In this document: one piece after another, positions 55,715-64,000 of the stretch
Layout of the letters: each line of letters begins with the position of its first letter
Position numbering within the stretch: the first letter of the stretch is position 1
Source: Sanghuangporus weigelae
Lineage: Eukaryota > Basidiomycota > Agaricomycetes > Hymenochaetales > Hymenochaetaceae
Assembly: GCA_033182465.1 (NCBI GenBank)
Contig: CP137318.1
Coordinates: forward strand, 496,001 to 560,000
Length of the DNA: 64,000 bases
Direction of reading: 5' to 3'
Position numbers and translations under genes: made by a program
Notes under the pieces: generated by a model
What the model was told of the DNA's origin: nothing
The model's database searches: none
Seen by the model: the letters and a program-made list of their open reading frames with translations, nothing else

Positions 55715-57338
55715 CAGAGTGATATTCTCGGTCGCGCTTCTTGGAGTCATATCTCCATCTTTTCCCAGCCGCTCGAGTCAGATCAGATATCATAACACAA
55801 ATCGAGTTTGAAATTGAAATGCATTTGTACTTGTATCTGCTTGTCTGATGCACTTGAGTGCTTCTAGACTGATATTGGTACATAAGTATTTCTAAATGAG
55901 AGAGCAAGTTGATAGGAGATGAGGCGAGGCGAGGCGAGAGGTGAAAGAAGCAGAAGAAGCACTGGCAAGCAAGCAAGCTAGAAAGGACTCGGATATGAAA
56001 ACAAACCAGTGGACGATACAGAATTCCCAGAGGCGATTCAAAAATGAATGCGAAGTTTTCGAAATGAACCGGAGAAGGGAGAGAAAAGAAGAAAGCAACA
56101 GTAGTAAGATGACTATACTAAAATATAAAAAATTAAATAGAAAAGGGTGTTTTGAGTCTCAAATGCAGAGGATACGGGAGAAGCAGAGTTTGTGGAGGTC
56201 AAGACTTCGTCTCAAAAATTGAAATAACGAAAACGGATGAGGAGTAGGAATCTGCTTTATGCTGATTGGCGTAATGCTTTGATGCGATGTTTGTGAGTGT
56301 TTAGAGAAATAATTGAAATAAAGATGAAAGACGAAAAGCAAAATGAAGGGGAAAGCGAAACGTGAAGACCCGAAAGAGAGCCCAAACGAACGGGGATCAG
56401 AAAACATAAACATTAAGAAACAAAAACCCAGAAAGCACAAGATCGAAAGGGAAGAAGAGAAAGGGATTCGGCACGACCCTCCTCTTCCTACGTCTAAGAT
56501 CAAGTTCAAGCTTTGGATCATAAAAGCACCCCACCATCCTTCTTCTCCCCAACAAGCCCGCGCCTTTCAGCGCGCCACCTATTCATCTCCGCGCGCAGCT
56601 TCTTGTCGTCAAGCGCACGCTCGACCCACCGTAACAGCGTCTCCTCGTCCGCCGGTACAAAGAAGGACGAAAGGAGCGAGAGGATCTCGCTTGGGCTGAC
56701 GTAAGGTGACCTATGCAGAAGAAAAAACAAGCGCCGATAAAATAGTGAGATTTGATCAGTCAGCTGAGATACTTAGAAGAGATTCCAAAGGAGAGAGAAA
56801 GGAGAGACCTCTGAGAGCCAGACAATCGCCACTGAAACAATCACGAAGACGTCCCTCCAGCAAGAACGTATCCCAAATCCGGAGCTGTGTCTGAAACGGC
56901 ATGGTATTCGCGCGAAATACCATTCCGTTGCATAGCTCGTGGTCGAGATCATATGTTTTCTCTACAGGACGCCATTAAACTAACAAGAAAGATTAGGGAA
57001 AAGAAATTCAGTCCTGCGCAAGAAATCGGTTTCGGTTCCAAAAAGTGCATAAGAGGGTCAGTGCTCACAAATGCATCAAACACGTTCGGTGACATCTTCA
57101 CCATGATCCGTTCTCGCACATATATATCGCTTCGAGCAAGCCAGGGAAACTCGGGAGGAAGATATCGTGCAACTCGTACTCATCGTGAAAATGCATGAGG
57201 AAGGAGTACACCTTTTCTGGCTCGTGGTAGCATGAAAGCGTGGCTGCGATAGGTCCCATGCCCTGACAGTACCCTCATTCGTTGCACACGAGGGAGAAAG
57301 AGTGGAATATATGAAATAGCAAGCATTATCTAGCTGCC
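55715..57338 (-). repeat. Segmental duplicate A of the TBC-gene 3' part and flank
   Basis: About 1.6 kb alignable with 60755-62418 in the same orientation, about 5.05 kb apart, including non-coding flank (TCAGATCAGATATCATA, TTGCTTGTCTGATGCACT / CTTGTCTGATGCACT, TGCTTCTAGACTGATATT). Many substitutions and indels. Confidence 0.85.
56518..57338 (-). pseudogene. Truncated TBC-domain gene copy
   Basis: Duplicate of the last three exons of the TBC gene. The last exon (56518-56710) is still nearly identical (LLSSFFVPADEETLLRWVERAL...KKDGGVLL). The next two exon equivalents (about 56810-56985 and 57080-57338) carry insertions, deletions and stops, for example within the segment matching KKHMISTTSYATKW. 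It stops at the equivalent of the TBC exon border near 62413, so it has no N-terminal or catalytic arginine/glutamine part. Confidence 0.85.
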
Positions 57339-58185
57339 GTAAATTATGCTCATTACCCTTTTCAATATTACTGTAATGTGAATTTCAGGAGTTAAGTATC
57401 AGTGCCAATGCCATCAAAACTCTTCTTTGCGAATGTTAAATAATTTATGCACATGACTTTCGGCCCTCCTGTACCGGCCTGTACGTATACCTCGTAACAC
57501 AAAATAGATCATATCTGAACTGTTATGCACGATTCAATTCATCTAGTTCGATCTCCGCTTTCATATTCCAGGTTGAATAATGAGAGAACGTGGCGAAGAA
57601 CGTGGTGACCTGCACTCAGGTTCTCCCGTAAGGCAGGACCCTGGATGGCTCTTTTTTGGTAATTGATCGACGCTAGGCATAGACCAGCACTTTAGCCCAT
57701 CCCGCTTCACATTTTTATGCAGAAAAGTTGTCAGGAAAGAAGTATGATTCGGATGCTACCGGAGAGCCAAATAAAAAAGAGAGAAAAAGAGAGAGAAAGT
57801 AGAAGGATCGACGCGTGTCTGACACACCGTCTGTGCTGTGCTCTTCTTCTCTTTCGCACCACATCTCATGTGAACTCTCTCGCGAACTCCTTCTTCAAAA
57901 AAAGCCAAACTCTCCCGTACTGGTTTTAAAAAATGATTATGATAAAATGTTGCTAGCTGTGGACAAATAGTCAAGTCTATCATAAATGTCAATCATTTAC
58001 CAGAAGCCGGGGTTTGGGAACCATCTGTATGAAAAGTTGACAATGATAAGAACACGCCGTAACATACGGGCCGCTAAATCGACTGACTCCGAACTTATAC
58101 ACACATAAAACCCAAAACCCAACTTGAAACCTCTCCGTCTCGCCGCCATCCCCAGCATCTGTCCGTCTCCCCAGTACCATCCATC
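57339..58185. promoter_or_regulatory. Promoter region of the CDF gene
   Basis: 0.85 kb without a gene. It contains a purine run (57766-57802, AAAAAAGAGAGAAA-like). Confidence 0.4.
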
Positions 58186-60091
58186 ATGACCTGGGGCATG
58201 TCGCGCGTTTTCAGGATTTCTCTTTTACTGGTTATAGACTTCATTTTCTTCCTTGTCGAGCTCATCGTCGGTGTGCATCTCCTCTTTCTCGAGATGCAGT
58301 CCACTTGAGCTCACTCTCTCCGTCCAGGTCATGTCGTTGACTCGCTTGCGCTCGTCGCAGACAGTTTTCATATGCTCAAGTATGATTACTCTCTTTGCAT
58401 TGTGCCACAATAAGTTCATTATTGGGATAATATAGTGATGTTTTGAGCTTGGCAGTTGCTCTATACGCAATAAAGGCGTGGCTTCGCTTCCAGTCGTTCG
58501 CCCCTGCTTGCGCTGATATCCCTCAAGCTTGCAGGGCAAAGAATCAAAGACGAAGATACCAAGTATTCGTACGGATGGCATCGAGCCGAAATCCTGGCCG
58601 CTCTGATCAATGGCGTATTCCTTCTTGCTCTTTGCTTTTCAATCGTCTTGGAAGCCATTGAGCGCTTTTCCAGCACTCCAGGTACACATAAAACATTTGT
58701 TCCCATCCATTACCACTCGTGACCAATAACACAGAGATTTCAAATCCGAAATTGGTGGTGATTGTTGGCTCACTCGGATTGGCTTCAAACCTTTTCGGTC
58801 TATTCTTGTTCCACGGTCCGTGTATACTATAGCGCTAAATCAATTCGTCGGTTCCTGATTTGTTTTTTTGTCAGAGCATGATCATTCACACGGCCACAAA
58901 GGCCAGCACCACCACGAGAAAGCTGCAGCTAGACCGACACATGAACGAGACGAACAGTCGGACAGCATGGCCTTGAGCGGCAGTGTCATGCCCACAGACG
59001 AGAATGAGAGAGGTCGAAACAGAGAACGCTCTGACTCTCTCTTCGGTCATCCGGCCGTGACGCGCGCCTATGTCGTCCATCAAGCCCAAGAGTTGCAGAG
59101 AGCTCATTCACCTTCCGCACGTAGATCTGCCGAAGACGGAATACCACCGTCTTATAAACCAGAACGATCGAATGATTTCTTCGGTGCTGAAAATCGCCAA
59201 ATTGAGTTAGACATAGCTGGACGAAACACGTCAGAACCCACTCCCCCTCTGGGTGGTGACGATATAATCAGCGCAAGGCAGTCTGCGACTGACCTTCGAG
59301 CAGTCGACCAGCAGATCTCGGCCTCAGCAGGCCCCAGACACGTCAATGGACAGGCCGGTTCCATGAACATGCGTGCCCTGGTTCTACATGTAATGGGTGA
59401 TGCCCTCGGTAATATTGGTGTCATTTCTACAGGTTTGATCATCTGGTTCGTCAACCTCAGTTGGAAGTACTACCTCGATCCTGCCATTTCCCTTGTGATT
59501 ACCTGCATCATATTCTCATCGGCGCTGCCCCTTGGTAAGTCCCTGGTTTTTTATGTTCATGTTCATATGCTCACAATATTACGTTTGCTGGCAGTGAAAA
59601 GCGCCTCATTCATCCTCCTTCAGGGTGTTCCTTCAGGAATCTCTTTGAAGGACGTCGATGGGGCTATCCGTATTGTTGAAGGCGTGCAAGATGTCCACGA
59701 GTTACACATATGGCAGCTCTCAGAGTCGAAGGTGGTAGCATCTGTGCATGTTCTTGCTTCTCGGAACCATGACTTTATGCAAGTTGCTACCGACATTCGC
59801 AAGGCTTTGCACGATAGGGGTATCCATTCAAGTACAATCCAACCCGAGTATCATCCATGGCGTCAAGCTCAGGCGGTCGGTGTCGTCAATACAATCAATT
59901 TTTTTTGCTATTGTTGCGTTGCTAAGCTAACAATCCTCTAGACTAATGACACATCTTGTTTAGTCATGTGTCCTCCCAACCAAAACTGCAACCCTTCGGA
60001 GCATGCATGTTGCCGTAGGTATCCAGTTGATAGTTGAGTTTCTTTGAACTTATCCGCTTTGCCTATAGTTCCACCACCACCGACAGTATAA
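58186..60091 (+). CDS. CDF zinc transporter (Zrc1/Cot1-like)
   Basis: Nine exons: 58186-58270, 58328-58379, 58436-58475, 58528-58681, 58735-58815, 58875-59534, 59595-59875, 59942-60014, 60069-60091; 482 residues. Moves Zn2+ from cytosol into vacuole or another organelle in exchange for H+. Seen: six membrane spans, the zinc sites H43/D47 (SFHMLND) in span 2 and H309/D313 (HVMGDALGNIG) in span 5, SYGWHRAEILAALINGVFL, a His-rich loop (HDHSHGHKGQHHHE) after span 4, a long cytosolic insert, a C-terminal ferredoxin-like domain (VHELHIWQLSESKVVASVHV) and a Cys-rich end (CLVMCPPNQNC, ACC). HD/HD residues favour Zn over Mn. Intron 3 (58476-58527) seems to begin with GC. Confidence 0.93.
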
Positions 60092-60754
60092 GCTCGACCC
60101 ATTTCAATAGAAAGCTTAGTCCGTCTGTTCCCAAGATCGTTTGATCGGTCCGTTTTTCTTGTGCTCCTCCAAACTGTGTAATATAGTGTCGTGCATTCAA
60201 TTATCGGAGCTTTGCATCGCAGGCGGTATTGAATAGGCGCGACTTATCAATGATATGTTCATGTCACCATCACGGGAAAACTGGCCACGAATGAGGAAGA
60301 GTAGGCGGAAGAGGAAGAAAGTCTCTGTTAAATAACACCGAGCCACTCCAGCGGATCTGTCGCTGATCTCCGAGCTATAGTCACTGGCCGGAGACTGATA
60401 TGCGTAACGCTGCGCCTGTGATTCGGCACCTAGAGCGTGTAAAGCTCACTCAAGGTGCAGGAGTCCCTGTGAGCGAGGACGTGAAAACGGCGACGAGTAG
60501 GTCAATACCACACGTCTGCTCCGCATCCACGCGTGAATCTAGCCGAGAGAGGAGCCCATGAAGCACGCTGGTAAGTAGGAGGGGTGGTGTACGCCCTATG
60601 GCGGCGCCCGCCGGGCAGGTAACACGCACGTTGCGAACGAACCTCTTACTCGGTCCAAATGAAAGTCGCCCCAGAGAAGTCGGAGAAATCGAGCTGGACC
60701 GAGGATCCACAACACAGCGCCCGACATTCGAAGGCAGGTGCTTTATTCTTGCGC
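60092..60754. other. Intergenic, 0.66 kb
   Basis: 3' flank of the CDF gene. A GC-rich patch at 60540-60660 contains an ORF without resemblance to any family. Nothing else seen. Confidence 0.35.
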
Positions 60755-62418
60755 GTTAATATTTCTCGGTCGCGTTTGTTAGAGTTATATCTTTCTCCCC
60801 TCAGTCGCACGGGTCAGATCAGATATCATAGCATGAATCGGATTTGGAATCGTATGTATTTGAATTTGAATTTGCTTGTCTGATGCACTCTTTGAGAATG
60901 CTTCTAGACTGATATTCGTACACGAGTATTGCTGAACGAGCTAAAATGAGAGGGCACGTTGACAGGAGGCCAGACGAGATGAGAGCAGATGATGAAAGAA
61001 GCAAAGAAACAAAACAGAAGAAGCAAGCAAGCTGCAAAGGAAGTGAAAAAACAAACGAGTGGACGAGAGAGAAATTCTCAGAAGCGATTCAAGAAATGAA
61101 AACGAAGTTTCCGAAAATGAACGGAAGAAGCGAAGCAGAAAAACAAGAAAACAAGAGTAGTAAGATGACTATACTCAAGTATAAAAGATTAAAATAGAAA
61201 AGAGAGGTTTCGAGTTTCAAATGTAGAAGGATGCGGGAGATGCAGAGCATGTAGACATCATGACTTCGTCTCAAGAAATCAAACAACGAAAACGGAAAAC
61301 GAAAGAAAACGAATGCCAGAGCAAGAATTTGATTGGTGTTGATTGGCGTACTTTGATGCGATGCTTGTGAGTGTTCAGAGCAAAAAAAAAAAAAAAAAAA
61401 GAAAACGAAACGGAAACGAAAGACGAAAAGCAAGACGAAGGGGAAAGCGAAGTTTCGAAGCACGAAGACCCGAAAGAGTGTCCTAAACGAGCAAGAAACC
61501 CAAAAAAAACATCAAGTAACGAAAACCCAGAAAGCAGAAGATCGAAAGAGAAGAATAGAGAGAGATTCGGTAAGGCCCTCCTCTTCCTGGCTCTAAGATC
61601 AAGATCAAGCTTTGGATCATAAAAGCACCCCACCGTCCTTCTTCTCCCTAACAAGCCCGCGCCATTCAGCGCGCCACCTATTCATCTCCGCGCGCAGCTT
61701 CTTGTCGCCAAGCGCACGCTCGACCCACCGTAATAGTGCATCCTCGTCTTCCGGTACAAAGAAGGACGAAAGGAGCGAGAGGACGGTCTCGAAGCTCGCT
61801 TGGGCGGACGTAAGATGATCTGCGTAGAGAAACGAAAACAAGCGCCGATAGTAAGATTTTGATTGATCATGAAATAGAAGGACTTTGATGAAAAGGGAAG
61901 ATGAACGGACCTCTGAGGACCCAGACAATGGCCACCGCAACAATCACGAAGACGTCCCTCCCTTCAAGCAAGAACGCATCCCAAAACCGGAGCTGCGTCT
62001 GAAACGGCACAGTATTCGCAAATAGCGTGATATACCACTTCGTCGCATAGCTCGTAGTCGAGATCATATGCTTTTTCTAAAGAAAACAAATAAACAAACA
62101 GATCTCCATAAGAATCCGATCCATGAAATGCACGTAAAACAAGGGAGGACTCACGAAAGCAGCAAACACGCTGGGTAACATCCTCTCCATGATCCGTTCT
62201 TGCACATATATCGCTTCGAGCAGCCCAGGGAAGCCCGGGAGGAAGATATCATGCAACTCGTACTCATCGTGAAAATGCACGAGGAAGGAGTACACCTTTT
62301 CTGGCTCGTAGTAGCAGAGAAGCGTGGCTGCGATAGGTCCCATGCCCTGGCAGTACCCGCATTCGTTGCAGACGAGGGAGAAGGAATGGAGCGTATGGAA
62401 TAGAGAGCGTTGTCTACG
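60755..62418 (-). repeat. Segmental duplicate B (parent copy) of the TBC-gene 3' part
   Basis: Parent of the 55715-57338 copy. Includes the 3' flank of the TBC gene (60755-61616), which is strongly purine-rich on the plus strand and holds a long A run at 61383-61400. No other gene within the flank. Confidence 0.85.
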
Positions 62419-64000
62419 GGTTAAAGACAATCAAATCAGTTAGTCAATCCTCTCAGAGTAACAGTCGGTCGGGGGAAAAAAAAGGTAAACTTACCCCTGA
62501 CCATACCGCGTCTTGAACAACACATGCCCACTAATCGTCCTCGGGACGTCCAGATCAATCTGGACATCATAGCTACTCGGCCTATCCAAGCTCGATCTAT
62601 ACTCCCTCCTCAGATTATCCAACATGCTCTCCAGCCTCCTCGCATCCAGACTCTCCTTCTTCCTCCTCCCCACCCAGCGCGCGACGAGCACCTCCCACGC
62701 CGCGGCGCGCCACGCGTCGGGTATGCCCTTGAACACCCGTTTGCGCAGTTTTTTCTCCTTCGAGGGCTTGATCCGCCAGATTGCGACGTTCCCGCCCTGA
62801 TCGCGCCCCTCTGCTTCGAGCATCCGCGCCCATTTTGATATCCGCTTGGTCTCGAGGTCTTTTGAGACGGGACGGGGTTTGGGTTCGCTGGATAGGACGG
62901 GCGGGGACGCGGGCCCTGAGGTGCTTGTTTGGGATATTCGATGGAGGGGTTTGAAGAGTGCAGATGTGTGTAGGATGACGATCCGGTCATGAGAAGGCGT
63001 ATTGAAAAATCCATATCTATCGCAATTGTCAATATTACAACCCAAACACAGAACAGAACGGAAAAAGAAAGAAAGAAATGAAACACACCGATCCACGTTT
63101 TCCAAAAGCCTAAGCTCCTCATCGGACAGTTCACCCGTAATATCCCCACGCGCATCGTTCCTCAGAGCTATCTGCACGCTCCTGCGATCATGCCCCAGCT
63201 TCGCACGCGTCCTCTCAACGCCCTCTTCATACCCGTCGCCCTTCACGCCCGTCACATCCAGCTGCGCGTAGGTGTTTCGCACGAAGAAGGCTTCTGGCTC
63301 CTCGCTGGCGGCGGCTACTGCTTCTGCGGCTACACCATTTTCACTAGGACGACTTCCTTCGGCACCTGGTATGCCCACTTCGGCAAGTTCGGGCACGCGC
63401 GAGCGTCGTGAAGAGGAAGACGCCCCGGATGTGGATGTCCCCGTTGTCCGGCCCGGTGGTGGTGTTATTGATGAAACGCTAGATTGGCGGTTTGCATGTA
63501 CGGGAACGTTGTCCTTCTCGCTAGGTATGGGTGTGCGTGTAGGAGTAATAGGTGCGACGCCAGAAGGCCTAGGACTTGAAGGTAACGCCGGTAGCCCTTT
63601 TTGAGAAGAGGAGGAAGAAATACTCCCGTGGTGAGAAGACGAAGAAGCGTGATTCGCAAAAGGAGGGGGCGAGGGACTGGAAGGCGGGTCGGGGTTCGTC
63701 ACCTTGAATCGGAGTGAGCTGGTGATACTACGATTGCTCGACTCGACGCTCTGCGGAGCAGTCACGTAGCACCCGCTCTCGTGCGTCGAGCTCATGCCAT
63801 CCAGTCCATGCCCCAGTGCGCTGCTGCTGGGTGAGAGGACGAGACCGTAGTGCGCTGCAGTACTCGCGCTATCGGACTTGGCGTGCGCTTGGGTCTGGGT
63901 TTGAGTTTGCTGGGTAGCACTATGGCTTTGGGAGGGGAGAGGAGGATTCCCGCGAGGCGGTCGAAAGGGTTTGTTCTTCTCCCATGTCCCGTCAGCGGTG
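61617..64000 (-). CDS. TBC-domain Rab GTPase-activating protein (5' end outside the window)
   Basis: Exons 61617-61819, 61911-62076, 62155-62413, 62495-63016 and 63089 to beyond the right edge. GAP for Rab GTPases in membrane traffic. Seen: a Ser/Pro-rich N-terminal region; the TBC start KGIPDAWRAAAWEVLV; the arginine-finger motif IDLDVPRTI; the glutamine-finger motif CGYCQGMGPIAA; VYSFLVHFHDEYELHDIF; KWYITLFANTVPFQTQLRFW; then a C-terminal helix pair. Both catalytic fingers are present. Upstream, ATG 63795 (MSSTHESGC) is in frame, but a different frame to its right (EKNKPFRPPRGNPPLPSQ, GLVLSPSSSALGHGLD) looks more like protein, so an unlocated splice near 63800 probably joins an exon that continues past 64000. 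Confidence 0.88.

Noticed and set aside
1-64000. tRNA, rRNA or spliceosomal RNA genes
   Set aside because: By-eye scan for B-box-like GGTTCGAATCC and for snRNA cores gave nothing convincing; a covariance-model scan would be needed to exclude them.

Overview
The window is nuclear DNA from a filamentous fungus, almost certainly a basidiomycete of the Agaricomycetes. Protein genes are packed on both strands and cut by many short introns (mostly 45-70 bases, GT...AG, CTNAY-like branch points). The gene set fits that group: a BRCA2/Brh2-type repair protein, a class IV chitin synthase, an aryl-alcohol-dehydrogenase-like aldo-keto reductase, several F-box/LRR-like proteins and a DUF6699-type protein. 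No bacterial, plasmid, viral or organellar signature was seen. I rebuilt splice models by hand. In every multi-exon model given exon by exon, exon lengths and phases sum to an open frame; the distal end of the F-box pseudogene and the 5' end of the TBC gene are left open.

Layout. 0-3.6 kb: tyrosine phosphatase, an aldo-keto reductase relic and the intact reductase. 4.6-8.3 kb: F-box gene with one in-frame stop, NR2C2AP-like protein, single-pass membrane protein. 8.3-12.4 kb: gene-poor. 12.5-25.4 kb: C2H2 transcription factor, DUF6699 protein, class IV chitin synthase, TPR-like protein. 25.2-29.9 kb: a tandem duplication of about 2.05 kb holding truncated gene pieces, two copies of an unrecognised gene and a 566-bp inserted element with terminal inverted repeats. 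29.5-34.7 kb: PIG-X-like gene, then a second, inverted copy of the 4.6-8.3 kb block. 35.3-53.9 kb: dense housekeeping genes, namely a taxilin-like coiled-coil protein with a SUMO-like domain inside it, UAP1, ATP synthase subunit e, BRCA2 homologue, RbAp48/Msi1 homologue, RAMP4/Ysy6, Bmt5, a quinone reductase, an ING/PHD protein and an F-box protein. 54.6-64 kb: a small serine-rich ORF, a TBC-gene relic, a zinc CDF transporter, and the intact TBC (Rab-GAP) gene, which runs off the right edge.

The genes form no single pathway. Themes are cell wall supply (UAP1 makes UDP-GlcNAc, the substrate of the chitin synthase), GPI-anchor synthesis (PIG-X), chromatin and repair (BRCA2, Msi1/RbAp48 and ING), ER function (RAMP4), zinc handling and redox enzymes. 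The most unusual points are the SUMO-like domain embedded in the taxilin-like protein, the inverted three-gene block, the tandem duplication carrying a TIR element, and two probable GC-AG introns. All family names rest on recognised motifs; no database search was possible.
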